64,000 nucleotides of DNA from Calvatia gigantea (lineage: Eukaryota > Basidiomycota > Agaricomycetes > Agaricales > Lycoperdaceae). Below, in pieces: positions 32,705 through 44,195 of the stretch. The notes beneath the pieces are model-generated. The model was not told the DNA's origin. It ran no database searches and saw only the letters and a program-made list of their open reading frames with translations. Location of the stretch: the NCBI GenBank assembly GCA_025093985.1, contig JACAAK010000014.1, positions 186,001-250,000 of the forward strand, written 5' to 3'. The position numbers and the translations under genes are program-made. Numbering within the stretch: the stretch's first letter is position 1; every line of letters begins with the position of its first letter.

Positions 32705-33475
32705 GTCAGGTACTGAGATATTCGTCCGTGTACTCTTGCCTCCCCTACGTCACTGAGCCTGAAATTGGGTATGACTCAAATGTGCGCCAGGCGGAGCTTA
32801 ATGGTGAATTTACTATGTATACGAAGTGGGAAAGCGGGAAGCACTGCAGCAATACAGGATCGTCGAACTTTTACTCAAATACTCACGGCTCGAACGTCAT
32901 GTATCACAGGGAGGGCGACACGTGTTTGAAAAGTGGTTGGCGCGGGGTATCTTGGTAACGGCCAATTTTTGGAAGGGACAGTGGTGCTCAAAGACGGACG
33001 GGGGGACGAAAATTCTCGTTCGGAAAAAAGAGATTCAAGCTACCATATTTGAAGCGCTTGCGTAAAATCTGGCCGAGTGTTTGTCAATGGGCCCCTGAAA
33101 ATATATGTGAACATATCCGAACTGATGTTTTTTGTGGGGATAGGTACAAGGAGTATTTTAGGAAGATTTCAAACTCCCAACGAATTAGGAAGTAGAAGCC
33201 CCGCCCAGCATTCGCTAACCCAGGCCTACCCCCATATCCCCCCCCTGCAGAACACAAACGAACAAATTCGAGTGATATGATCGAAATTTCGGCACAGAGA
33301 AAAGCGGTTCAGGAATAGCGGCCAATCCTCGCTCTCCCAACTCCGGAGAAGAGGAGGAACATCCTCACCCCCATGAATATAAGACCAAGGAGCAACATTG
33401 CCTTGTCTATCGTCACGTCAGCTGTGCATACAAAAATGCTGAGAACCTCTCAACGTCGCTCCCGCCGTCCTTGAT
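32705..33475 (+). pseudogene. Older FunK1 fragment with frameshifts
   Basis: The reading matches the middle exon of copies A and B (SVYSCLPYVTEPEIGYDSNVR, then CITG..TCLKSGW and, near 33370, HEYKTKEQHCLVYRH) but is broken by several indels and lacks the catalytic loop. It is far more decayed than the piece that follows at 33503. Confidence 0.75.
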
Positions 33476-33502
33476 CCTGTGATTGGTAACTTACGCGTTC
33501 TA

Positions 33503-34790
33503 GGAAGCCGCGCTTGGCATCAGCGAAGCCTAACCCCCACGTTCTTACTTTCGCAGAATATAAGCCAACAGACTTAGCAAGTTCATCAAAACATATGGTT
33601 GATGGCTCGACGCAGAGCGAGGATCGTTCGGGACTGCCATCCAACATCCCCTCTCTCACCTCAGGAAAGCAGCAGACAAATTCTCATTCTCGTGAATATA
33701 AGACCAAGGAGCAGCATCGTCTTATATACCGTTATGTTGGTTGCGCTCTCAATAATGCCGGGGACCTCTTAACTTCATTCATCGCCATCCAGGATACTTT
33801 TATCGGTGCGTTTTTTGCATTATCTGCCACGTGTAATTATAGTCAATACTCCGCCAGCCCTGGTTCTCCTTTACCTCGCTGGCTGGACACACCGAGATAT
33901 CAGCGCAGGTAACATCATTGTCGTTGGAAAGGGTAAATCCGCTTGAGGAAAGCTGAGTGACCTTGAGTACGCCAAGGAGTTCACCGATAACAGTTTCAGC
34001 GCCGACCCTAAGACGGTATGTTCTCTTTATCCCTTGTGACTTAGTCTTACATGCTGCCAGGGTACACCCTACTTTATGCCGTACGAAATTCACTCGGGGT
34101 TGTCACTTTATAATCCCCATCGTGTACGGCCCTCGTACTTAGGCCCTCGAGATGCCCCAGGCGTAAAGCGCCCCCACCATAAGGGAGATATGCAGCTTGA
34201 AGACGACGAGCAAAGTCAGCCAGCCTATCCCTTGAAATTTCGATTCCAGCACGATTTGGAGTCGCTATGGTGGATCATGATATGGATCGTGTTGTATCGC
34301 GTTGGGGGCGACAAGGCATTCGAACTCCTGGAGCGAATTTTCACCTAGAGTGACGCCCCCTCCTTGGCGGGTACGACGTTCTTCACCAAGCCAAACCGTG
34401 ACCTCGTAACACACATAGACCGCGAACTCAAATCCCTCGTCCCCTTCCTTACGGACATCCAAGACACCCTCTTTAACTCCTACTTTAGCAAGGAGAAGAC
34501 TGAGAAGCTTCTAGTTCACTCTGAATACGCTGACATCTACGGGGAGATGTGGGGTTCTTTAGATTGGCTGGTCGAGCTCGTTCAAGAAATCCCGAGTATC
34601 AATTTCCACAATCCTCCTCCCGAACCGGAAGTCGGAGAAACTACTGAAGAGACAACTAAAAACGCCCCCGTTCCAGGTCGGGGTCCGGGGATTATGGCGA
34701 CTTTAGGCCGAGTGGCCGTGGTAGTAAACAAGGGAAGACAACGCCCACGGTACCCTGGACAACGAAGCCGCCCATTTTTGTTTTTTTAAT
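33503..34790 (+). pseudogene. FunK1 copy C, 5'-truncated pseudogene
   Basis: Resumes abruptly in the middle of the large kinase exon (KPRLASAKPNPHVL) right after the older fragment. Introns equivalent to the last two of copies A and B are still recognisable. Breaks: a TGA right after the catalytic loop (near 33943, where copies A and B have CGA or CGG for Arg), a TAG in the ERIFTY motif (near 34347), and a 1-nt loss before the basic tail (near 34660). It has no N-terminal half. The 3' flank (TTTAATGTTCCCTG) is shared with copies A and B, so this piece arose from the same duplication. Confidence 0.85.
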
Positions 34791-34869
34791 GTTCCCTGAA
34801 ATCCGATCCAATACCCTCTTTTGACCCTCAACTCTCGACGAAATTTCAATGCCGCCAGGTTCCTTGAGT

Positions 34870-35082
34870 AGGGCTAGCACGGCTTTTTATACAGGATTAG
34901 GTTTAACGGTCACGATATTCCCCCCCCCCCCCATTGGGGACAGTCCTGGGTGATTCGGATCCCCCAGATTGCTTGAACCTCAAATTAAGAGAAAATCCGA
35001 CAACTCGTGAACAATCGGGGATGCGAAAATTACGTGGACCCCCCATATGATCTTGTTCAATGATCCAGTTGGTTCATCGTAA
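34870..35082. other. Spacer with a poly-C run
   Basis: No gene. A run of about 14 C residues starts near 34921. Confidence 0.6.
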
Positions 35083-35230
35083 GCATCATTGGAACCACTG
35101 TATGGGGTTATGATATGGATCCCCGTGTATCGTATTGAGGGGACAGAGGCTCTCAAGCCCGTAAAGGGGGTTTTCACTTATAGCAACGCTCCCTCATGCT
35201 CACGAGCGTGGGCAAAGTTCTCCATCGGGC
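35083..35230 (+). pseudogene. FunK1 copy D, short remnant
   Basis: Reads LEPLYGVMIWIPVYRIEGTEAL and VFTYSNAPS, which corresponds to the LESLWWVMIWILLYRVGG..ERIFTYSDAPS stretch of the intact copies. Only this ~50-codon scrap remains. Confidence 0.75.
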
Positions 35231-35239
35231 GAAATCAAT

Positions 35240-35490
35240 CCGCCACATTCAGACATCGTCGGGCACGAGAGGCGGTTGCTTGTGCTCACCGGATGCGGTA
35301 CGGATTAAAGTCCAAAATACTATAGGGCTCCTCGGTGATTGGTAAAAGAGGCATCTGCGCCCGTCACTACAGTGATGTGTCAAAAAGTGCAACATCTGAG
35401 CTCCATTCATCCCAGGGGATGGGATGCATCTCCCCATTCGGCCAGTGCTCGGGGAGTGGCAGGAACTTCAAGAGAGATTTTCGGTGAATT
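35240..35490 (-). pseudogene. Remnant of the 3' end of an F-box-family gene
   Basis: On the minus strand, fragments such as GRRCLFYQSPRSPIVFWTLIR match the tail of the genes at 36693-38210 and 38623-40218 (GRRCIGYQPSK..VLDFNPYR). The DNA at 35255-35310 is also similar to 36746-36800. Several stops are present. Confidence 0.65.
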
Positions 35491-36692
35491 AACCACAGGT
35501 ATTATTTATTATTGTCCACTCGTCACATCAAAGTCACTTCACCCGAATGGGTGCCGGAGGTGCCAGGACACATTGATGATTGCGGGAAATCGATTGTGCA
35601 TCGCCACTTCCCCGGAACCGGCGCCCGTAAGTTATTCGTCTATCACTATTGTGGCATTACCCGCTCGATGAGTCTTTCCACAGGATTCCGGACTATCGAC
35701 AACCCCCGCAAATGGTAGACGGATGAACGTCCCATCTGTGGACGCAGAGCTTCATCTCCTTCACATGCTTATGAGCGCTCCTGGTTTAGCTTGAGGCCTG
35801 ATGTTAGGGTCAACACCATAAAGCGGGGTTCGGGCGGGGTGCATTTTCATGTTGCCGAATTTAAGGTATATGCCAGAGCGCTGGCCATGGGCGCTACTAC
35901 TTGGTCCTTAGACCGCGAGGATGAGGCATAACTGATAATCCGAAACCTCTAGTCCTCAAGGCCTTGAGCGCCGTACCCCGCTATCTGGTTCCCTTGTGGG
36001 ATGAATGCTCGGGTGCTTAATCCTCCACTTTCTACACGTTGACCAATCTCATCTCCCTCGCGATGACAGAAAGTATCGGGACAGTCGCCCCCGGCCCCGA
36101 CGTTGTCCTGGTTCCTTATCAGCGAATCACGTTCCCTAAGTATGAGAAAGGCAATAATATTCGTACTCTTGTGTTACAATGGAATCTTTTCAAGAGGTTG
36201 GGATACGGTGGAAAGGGTTGTAATACATGCGTGAATCGTTCGGCCCCGGGTCCTTTGCATATCATGTAGTAGGGGTAGCTAGGGTGCGCTTTTGGTCGTT
36301 GATGGTGGACTTTAGCTGGTACTGGAGGAATTTGGTTGGCATCTGGTGGATTAGAGCCAGTTGAGGTCCAATCTGTACTCGAGTTATGAGATCGGCTCTC
36401 GGAAAACGACATTTTCCTCTGAACATGATGTCTTATAGAGAGTGCAATACAGGTTGGTTTACAACTATCACGGAAACTTGGCATACGAAAATCCAATCAT
36501 TGCATATACAGTAAAATATCACCCAAAGTGCAGGACATCGAGCGCTGCAATCCGACGGTAATCTGAGTCCTCGTCTTGGTCGGCAGCTTGTTGGGGTTTG
36601 TTGGTAAAGAGTGCAGACAGACAGAGTGACTTCCGCACATCAGTGATGCCGACAAGACCAGTACCCGTCATGTGCAACATTTCATATGCGAC
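35491..36692. other. Region without a supported gene
   Basis: Short open frames are present on both strands (for example 36119-36496 minus, 35512-35718 plus) but none shows a known motif, a splice-consistent extension or a second copy in the window. Confidence 0.5.
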
Positions 36693-38210
36693 TCATTCAG
36701 GTAACGTTGTCATCGTATACGGAAGAGAATGCGGATTGTGGAGTACCGAGGCACGAGAAGCAGTTGCTTGCGCTTTTTGGACACGGTATGGATTGAAGTC
36801 TAGAACGGCACAAGTACTATCTACCTCGCTCCATGGTCTTCCTGCCTGCTTTGACGGTTGGTAACCGATACACCTCCGCCCATTGGATGCGAGAATCTCG
36901 AATTCGTGATACCGGGGTGTATTGAGAAAGAGCGTGACCCCTGAATCCCATCCATCGACAACAATAGGGGCAATCTCTCTATTCAACCAATGTTCCTGTG
37001 GTGGGAGGAGGTTGAGAAGGGATTTTCGGTGGACTACCATGAATAGTGACACTTGAAATTGATCGTCTGGAGAGAGTTTGAAGATTATTACAGATTTCTC
37101 AGGGCGTTCGAAGAAAGGCAAGTTAGGAGACGAATGTCCGGGAAGTCGTCTACGCATCGACGGGTTGGGAGAACTTTTGACCTCTGCATAAACGTATACG
37201 ACCATGAAGTGGTGTTGGGGCAGCCATAAAACTTGAATACACCGAACAGAACCGACCTCGCAAGAGGAAGGGATGTGATAGATCTCGAGAGACATATTTT
37301 CAGGGTTGGGGTGGCACAAGAGGTCGTGACGTAGGAACACGAAGTCGGAATACCCCCGGTGTGGACATGTCCCGAGAAATCAGACCTCCGCACTATAAGA
37401 AGAGACTAATCAACCTACCCATTTGTTTTCACCCGTTTGCCAATTATAGATATCCAGTCTCTTGAAGGGTACTTCAACAGCAAGAACAAGATTCTCGCCG
37501 ACAACTTGCATCCGCGAAAAGACTTCCGTTGGCTGATCGGTGGGACTGGAAGACGGAGAACACGGTTTCTACTGCCGATGGGTGAGGTTTTCCTGAGGAA
37601 CGTTGGATAAGTGAGATCTTATAGTCGAAGGAATCCCCTGATGGCGGGCGCCTGAAGAGTTAAGGTCAAGTCAAATCCATAGGCCACCAAAAACAACCCC
37701 TCACGCAATTAGACAAGCTACAAGGTCGTGCTCACCAAGACAAGTCGTAAATTGAATTAGCCCTTCAACAGATAATTTTGACCAACAACTATTGCACTCG
37801 GCAGTGGTTTCCTCTCCATGGTTGGGTATAGGATATAAAGCTACCCTGGATAATACAGCAGGATTCTGTGTGTCTAATCCGGCGTAATAATATCCGCTCG
37901 CAACGTCTTCAACGTTGACATCGAAAGAGGGAGGAGGAAGTTTTTTCACATGAATATGCTCGAGAGAAGCCCAGGCCGATTCGCGGTCGCGGAGCATCTG
38001 TAGTGGCGTTTTCAATGGTAGCGTACAGTTCGGATTATCTCAAACGCCAGAAATCTTGCATTCTACATGATACTGGAGCTCAGCTGAGTTTTGGTAGATA
38101 CGGTGCAGGAAGCAGTTGACTCTCTGGCACGAAAGCGCGGATTGGACGCCCAGGTTTAGAAAGATCCTGACGAGGAGTTCGACGGGGAGTCTCAATAACG
38201 CCATGGGCAG
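36693..38210 (-). pseudogene. F-box family gene, disrupted
   Basis: Minus strand. It starts MALLRLPVELLVRIFLNLGVQSALSCQRVNCFLHRIY, an F-box, the module that docks substrate receptors on Skp1 of SCF ubiquitin ligases. It is paralogous to the intact gene at 38623-40218 along its whole length and has the same exon plan. Breaks: a TGA at 38040-38042 (GV-stop-DNP, where the paralogue reads GVDDNP) and a frameshift inside exon 2 (about 37480-37560). The C-terminal half (YSDFVFLRHDLLCHPNPENMSLEIYHIPSS to 36693) is a clean open frame, so decay is recent. Confidence 0.72.
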
Positions 38211-38309
38211 AAGATTCAAACTCAAGCTCAAGGCTGGTGTAAAGTTGGAGGTTGAGAGACGGGACTCGCAGAAGTCAGAACACTCTGAATGGTTAGTCAG
38301 GAGATGCAA

Positions 38310-38622
38310 ATCACACGCGCCCAGTTACACGAACATCGAGTCGTGCAAAACAATCCGTCACAAGGCGGCCCCGATTTCACCAGCTTTACCCAGAAGCACA
38401 TTACGTGTACCATCTCTGGACGAAGCCGCGGCAAAGGCAAAAGACTGAAGGAATAGATTTCTGCTAGAAACATCTATTGCAAACGGAAGCCATAGCTAAA
38501 TAATTCCTTCACGTATCACGTTTTCATCCAAAATGCAAGATCGTGAAATTTGGAGGAGTTGAGGATGCTGGCAATCCTTCCTGCGGAAGATGTAAGACTC
38601 CCCGCACAGTGATGTCAATGAA
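38310..38622. other. Spacer between the two F-box paralogues
   Basis: No gene seen; it should contain the 3' end signals of the downstream F-box gene and the promoter of the disrupted one. Confidence 0.5.
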
Positions 38623-40218
38623 TCAACTTGCGTGAAAACAAACAACACCAGTATCCGACAGGTGCATTCCTTCAAACCAATATGAGGCCGGAGAACGATA
38701 AGAAAGGTATGGGAGTCGGCCTTCTATTATCCCGTTCTTGTGATATGAGGCCGGTTCGGGAGGGTCACGGTTGTCCCGCCTCGCCGTTTCCTTCCCGTAA
38801 CGATAAAGGTTGAAATCGAGAACCACAAAAGGCTGTTGGTAGATGACTGGCTCATCGAAAATATAACGTTGTCCGTAGCAAGTAGTGGTAAACGGTCGTG
38901 GGTTGAAGGGGCATTCAAATGAACGGCTGATATATGGTCCCCATTGGTCCCATTCTAGTACGAGAGGGTCTTTGCGGGACCAATCTGACCGAGGAGGCAA
39001 TAAATTGACCAAGGCTTTCCGATGGATTATCAACGAAATCGGTTTGAAGGCGACAAACCCCTCTGGTCGATGGAACGTGAAAAGAATGATTGCGTCTTCG
39101 GGTCTATCCACAAACGCCCGTTTCGGGGAAACATATTTTGGGAAAGCGGGGTCCTCCCTCGGGTTGGGAGATGCCCGAACTTCGATCCTGTGGTAGTTAA
39201 ACGGGAAGGGTGTAGGAAGGAGGAGGGTTTGAATCAATTTCACGCCACCCCCTTTGGAAGACGGTGGTATATAATAGATATTGAACCAGTTGTGCTCTAG
39301 ACTCGGGCAGCATAGCATGACGTCGTGCGATAAGAAAACGAAGTCCGTGTACCTAAGCGCTTGTATTGGTGGCTGGTGTACCTTTATTGATAGAAAACGT
39401 CCCAAGGATGTGGAGCACTTACGGATTTGAGCTGGCCAATTTTCCAATCGAAAAAGTACAATGTACATTCGCTAAGTGTCTCGATGCAAAGAACGAGGTT
39501 CTCTCCGACAGTTTCTATTCGAGGCGTGACACTATCGGGTGCGTGCTCGATTCGGTCCACAGGAAAATTCGGTCGACGTGCGAGTGGATGCGGTAAACCG
39601 AGTGAATGGCTGACAAGAGAAATGCTGAGGTCGTATTGTGCTGTAGATACCTCTTTCCTGTTGGCATCTGTCAGAACCCGTAGACAAAACCAGGCGTAAA
39701 ATATACATGATTACAGCAGCCAAAAGATCGTGCTCGTCAATGGATGATGCGAAGGTGATCATCCCGTCGAAGTCGCGTGTCACCCAAGCTCCCTGATTGT
39801 CTTCTTCTGGGAGGGGTAATGGATACGACTTTACACCACCTCTTGGGTGAGCAGTATCAGATCCGAATCCCTCCAGACCAAGAAAGAGATGACCACAAGC
39901 AACGTCAAACGACTCAGTAGAAGTCAAGGGCATGGGTAGGGGCTGAACTTTGGTAAAGATTGGATTAAGCGACGACCAGGCACTCTCACGTCTCCTCAAC
40001 ATCTCGAGACGGACAGAGACCGGAAGGCGGCAGAAGGGGTTATCGTCCACACCTGCTATCCCGCATTCCAGTGCGTATTGCAGCTGGACCGAAGTTTGGT
40101 AGAGTGAGCGGAGCCTGCGATTCACGCGTTGGCAAGAATACGAAGTGGGGACATCGAGTTGAATGAGTATCTCGGTGAGAACCTCAGTGGGAAGGGAAAG
40201 AAGTGACATCACCGTCAA
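38623..40218 (-). CDS. F-box domain protein
   Basis: Three exons on the minus strand: 40218-39707, 39657-39423 and 39372-38623, with GT..AG introns of 49 and 50 nt. The start MTVMSLLSLPTEVLTEILIQLDVPTSYSCQRVNRRLRSLY is a good F-box (LPxEVLxxI..L..C..VNR..R.L). An alternative ATG lies 9 nt inside. The rest (about 450 residues) has no repeat type that I recognise; it contains RIETVGENLVLCIETLSECTLYFFDWKIGQL, then FLSHDVMLCCPSLEHNWFNIYYIP, which resembles the blades of a beta-propeller-like sensor domain found in many basidiomycete F-box proteins. It is likely a substrate receptor of an SCF ubiquitin ligase; the target is unknown. The frame is unbroken once spliced. The neighbouring paralogue at 36693-38210 is dead. 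Confidence 0.8.
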
Positions 40219-40499
40219 AGGTTGTTAGAGGCTGGGTGACTGGCATGAGCGCTTATTACCATGGGATCCTCTTTCTTCTGCACGTGAACATTCTGGCTTC
40301 GCAGTGACTCATGTCATGAGTTCGGTCTTCAAGGTCCCAGGCAGGGTCCCGGCTCTCAATGTCTTTCTCTCGGGACGATTTATTGCCGTATATTGATTTC
40401 AATGTCACTACTGTATAAGATATAACAAAGGGGAAAGACAAGTTCATAACTCTTCGAATCGCACTGCTGTTATGCTCAGGATGTCAAATTCCTTAAGAC

Positions 40500-41153
40500 C
40501 GCCAAGAGGGAGAGTGCCAAAACAGTTCTTTCAACAGAATTCTGCCTCTCTTCCTTCCTTGGTCCCCCTCCTGGGATTCGTCCGACAAACCAATTAAACC
40601 TCTTTCCGAGGCTTCTTCATTCTTCCTTCTCGATGATGCTACGCAATCTTCCAAGTTCACTGAAATACGTACAAGTGAACTCTCCACGACTGCTGAAATC
40701 CAAAAGATGGGGTTGCGACGAACTCGGGGAGTGATACCGAGAGATTGCGCTCGTTCGGGATGGCGGACCGTATGTCGATAGAGGGTCGTGAGCAACATTT
40801 ACGAAGAAAACACACCTCAAGGCCTCGATATCGAGCACTATAGTGTCAAGGGACCGGTTAACAGTGCCGAGGGCGAACGGGGCTGCGCAGAGCAAGGAAC
40901 ATTCCGCACCATTCGGAGCATAATTTCGGTCGACCAGCTCGGGATATATCGGGTGTCCGTCTCCGTGACTCCTGAAATCTCCAGTAACTCCATTGGCCGT
41001 GGTTCCACCAAGGGTCGTGTAACTACAACGTTTGGTGCTGCAAGAAACATGGGTACTCCGTCCTATTGGGGGCTTGACGGAAATAAAGGTGTATGGAACG
41101 TTGGGTAAGACAAGACTCAAAGTCCTCACCGCCTTCAATTTGGACTCTGTCAT
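40500..41153 (-). CDS. Uncertain hypothetical gene
   Basis: Two long overlapping minus-strand frames (41153-40617 and 40798-40493) cover this interval. The first begins MTESKLKAVRTLSLVLPNVPYTFISVKPPIGR, which reads like protein, but the remainder is compositionally odd (Ser/Thr/Arg-rich) and the competing frame 41050-40838 is equally open. It may be the decayed C-terminal part of another F-box-type gene. No domain is recognised, and I give it low confidence. Confidence 0.3.
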
Positions 41154-41283
41154 TCCGAAACTACATGACTGTCAGGAGCCAAGCTATAACGAGAATTATC
41201 TTGAAATAGAAAAGCATGTTGTACATGAATTGACGTTACAAAACTATGCCAGAACGGGAGGAGTTAACATAAAGTGTACACCG

Positions 41284-42616
41284 TCAGAAACCGTTCAGCT
41301 TGTTCACCGCGTCCATTCCTTGGCCAAGGTTGACATAGTCTAATAGAACGAAATTCGGGGCACGCCCATCCGCGAAAGGGACGCAGCCAGTTGCGTGCGC
41401 AAGAATGCTATCAAAAAATAAGAGAGTTAATGATCCAATTTCCTACTCGTGAGGATTGAAAGAAGTCGACGCACGAATTCATCCCATTCGTTTTAGGGGC
41501 ATTCAACCGGTCGCTTAGGAGAACCTCTGGTCCAATCGGCAAGATCTTGGTGTTGAGGTTGTGGTTGATCATGTGCAGTTGGTCTGTGGGCTCAAGAGGT
41601 GCCTCTGTTCTATCTACTTTGCAGGGAAACGAACTATTAGTAGAACTATATGGGTCCTCCCACACCTACAACGCTCACCAGTTGAGTGACGATTTAAATG
41701 ATGGACAGGACATGGTAACATACCATTTTAAATTCGGGTAAGATAGAGTCGACGACGAGTTGGTCAGAATCCTTCTCCGTCGCATTTCTATCCAAAAACG
41801 TGACCACGCGCTTCCCAGACCCTATCATCTCCCCAAGGCTGGGCCATTCATCTCGTTTCAAGGGAATGGATGGAGGGACATAAAGAAGCGAGGATATCCC
41901 TTTCGCTTTGTCAATCCCCAAAAGTAAGCCACGGAATTGCGGTAGCTTACCGCTCTTGTCGAATGCGGGTTTCCAGTATTTCTTGACAGAAAGATTATCC
42001 GGATTCGTGAAGACGAGAGTTAGGACTTCGTCTGGGTTTTCTTCCAAGAACTTCTTCACAGTTTTCAGGTACTTTTCAACAGGACCTCCGTCAAATAAGC
42101 CACATGCTGGAGCAGGATGAGCCGAAAAGGCAAAATGCAACGAGTCAAAGTACGCACAAGTGTGACAAAAATGAAGGACGTTGTTATTCCTAGAGATGAA
42201 TTTTGTGAAGTCGTGGCAATGTGCAAGGGAAATAATGTACGCACAATCGTCCTTGAGCTTGTAGTATTCGAACACCGAGTTTAAGTTGACTTGGGATGTC
42301 AACCTCCTGCGTTCTCGCCACTTGATAAAGAGAAATTAGAAATAGTGGCGTAAAATAACATCAATATTCACAAGCAAAAGGATTTCCACTAAATGCAAAA
42401 GAATCATGCGAGCCGAGGAAGGTAATGTTTCCGTATGACCTCTCGCATAATTCCGTATGTCCATTACAGACGCTTGCCCTGGAATACCAACGGTAAGTAT
42501 TACAAATCCTTGTGTAACCATGTTGGAGCTCACCGTCGAGTGGGCAAGGATAACCCTGATACATGACAGACATAAAGAGTCGTGACGAAAGCGGCCAGCC
42601 GCAAAGACAACTGCAT
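41284..42616 (-). CDS. Secreted PLC-like phosphodiesterase, seven exons
   Basis: Exons on the minus strand: 42616-42534, 42478-42372, 42320-42245, 42189-42158, 42106-41724, 41665-41475 and 41407-41284. The introns are 51-67 nt, all GT..AG, and the spliced frame is open to a TGA at 41284-41286. It starts MQLSLRLAAFVTTLYVCHVSG, a signal peptide. The mature part has the family landmarks: CNGHTELCERSYGNITFLGSH (His of the TIM-barrel active site), DIPSQLKLGVRILQAQG, HFCHTSCGLFDGG, NPDEVLTLVFTN, VVTFLD and, in the last exon, APNFVLLDYVNLGQG. These proteins share the PI-PLC X-like TIM barrel; their true substrates are mostly undefined. Its upstream region (about 42815-42848) shares an E-box motif with two FunK1 promoters. 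I choose the start because it gives a signal peptide directly ahead of the conserved Cys. Confidence 0.87.
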
Positions 42617-42816
42617 AGTGGGATCAGGTAGGGGAGACCAGCTCAAGGTGAGTCCGGAAGGGGGGGGCTTGTTTTATGGTGGCCGACGTGCATAGCTGTG
42701 CATTCAGCTACCAACGGATACGAACGAGGGTATGTGAAACGAGAGGCTGATGGTCTTCAAGGGGACGAAACCGTTACAACTTAAAAGTTACCGTCCCAAC
42801 TGCACCGGAACTGGCT

Positions 42817-42848
42817 CAGTCACGTGAGCTGATGGTGCTCAGGGCCAA
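42817..42848 (-). promoter_or_regulatory. Candidate promoter element with E-box, upstream of the PLC-like gene
   Basis: On the minus strand it reads CCCTGAGCACC then ATCAGCTCACGTGACTG. The CAGCTCACGTGACTG part is identical to 53855-53869 upstream of the FunK1 pseudogene. CACGTG is the classic bHLH-binding core. It lies about 200 bp before the start codon. Confidence 0.45.
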
Positions 42849-42859
42849 ACCGTAACTTC

Positions 42860-43294
42860 ATTGCATCCACTACATCTAGTGTGGGTCACAGTGGTCATGT
42901 ATACGATGAATCCCTCATCTTTCAGGTCTTTGCCACCACCGATATACTTCTCAGCCCCTGACAACTCTCTGGTGGCTTGTCACCTATCTTTTGAGCATGT
43001 TAGCTTCTTCGAATCCTTGCAACGAGAACTATATCAGTCCCCTCGAACTTGATGACCCTTTCGCTGGGAGCAGCAACTGCGTTAAACTCACCGACAGCAT
43101 TCCCCGCGCTTTGTTCTGTTGCACTACTCCAATCTTGGCATAGAGAGGGGATAGCTAAACAGCTTCAAGCTAGTACACTTGCTGCCGCGTTGATCCCTCC
43201 GATTCTACACTCAATCTAAAATATTCACCTTTTCAAGTATTTAGGGTGCCGTTGTGACCCCAACTCCGGATGAGTGTACGCAATACTTATTTGG
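42860..43294. other. Intergenic, no supported gene
   Basis: Only short frames without recognisable motifs. Confidence 0.5.
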
Positions 43295-43506
43295 GCGACG
43301 GCAGACATCAAAACGAAGGCGGAGAAGCGGCGTTTGCTAGTGATACCTCTGAACTACAATCAGCTCCCCAAGCAACTGGCTGTTGATCTGTTCAACTACA
43401 TCAATGGACACGTGTGTATAGCACCGACGCAAAGCAAGAGCAGCCCAGACATCTGCCCAAGTCTCAAAGGGTCGCGCTCAGTCACCGGGAATTTGCCAGC
43501 ATTGAG
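43295..43506. repeat. Dispersed direct repeat, left copy
   Basis: About 210 bp, matching 50876-51102 in the same orientation, with shared landmarks AAAACGAAGGCGG, TGTGTATAGCAC, CAGCCCAGACATCT and ACCGGGAATTT. The two copies bracket the inverted duplication. Confidence 0.78.
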
Positions 43507-43895
43507 TACTCAGTGTTAGTCCGTCATTATTTTGTCAGGCCCGTTTGATCATCTTAACGTGGTTGACTTTTCACCCTTGGTCTCAGGCGCAACTGAACGT
43601 GGACCTGCTTCTTCAGTGGCGGTCGGCCGTGAAGTGGGGCTAGCTCCTCACTTTCAATACTTTGCCATTCGCCTTCGACCTGGTCCCAGGTAGCCGAGGT
43701 TGTTTGTTGCCTTAATTTTTGAACGTGGAGAAAACTGCTTGGCACCGGACTGGCCACCGCTTCGTGCATCGGACCAGTGGCACGTTCCGCTTCGTCCAAG
43801 TCAACAATGTGTGAGGTTAGCCACAACACATAGGTTCCGCAATTATGGAACAAGTTATCCCCTCAGGCAGGGAGCAACACCACCCCGATAATAGT
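43507..43895. other. Intergenic, one unassigned open frame
   Basis: A 99-codon minus-strand frame (43853-43554) exists without a recognisable domain or second copy; I do not call it a gene. Confidence 0.45.
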
Positions 43896-44195
43896 TCAGC
43901 AATTTAGGTGTAAAAGGCAGATCCTGCTGACGCGGGCAACGAAATCTTTTAAGAAAATATCTGACTTGCAGAGGCATCGGATATCAGTTCTGCAGAGGTC
44001 GCGACGTTAGTACAACGAAGAGATATAGGTAAGTAGGGCAAGCATACAGCCTACAATCGGCGCATTAGCAGCCTTCTTTGCACACCGGAGGGCACAGGGC
44101 GACAGGTTGGCAGTCCAGTCAACGCTACCGAGGAGTGCACCGAGGAGGGCGACGCCAGCGGCGAAGGAGGCGAAGATTCCGCGGGGAGCAAACAT
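43896..44195 (-). pseudogene. Candidate small secreted CFEM-like Cys-rich protein, frame problem at the intron
   Basis: Exon 1 from ATG 44195 reads MFAPRGIFASFAAGVALLGALLG (signal peptide), then ANLSPCALRCAKKAANAPIVGC. Across a GT..AG intron (about 44047-43990, with a CTAAC branch site) exon 2 reads TDIRCLCKSDIFLKDFV to a TGA at 43896-43898. The spacing PC..RC..GC..DIRCLCKS resembles CFEM domains, fungal secreted domains tied to heme/iron uptake or the cell wall. The two exons do not join in frame with these splice sites (the join makes TAA), so there is a 1-nt defect, a sequence error or another splice choice. Confidence 0.45.

Noticed and set aside
43554..43853. 99-codon minus-strand frame as a gene
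   Set aside because: No motif, no splice-supported extension and no paralogue in the window.
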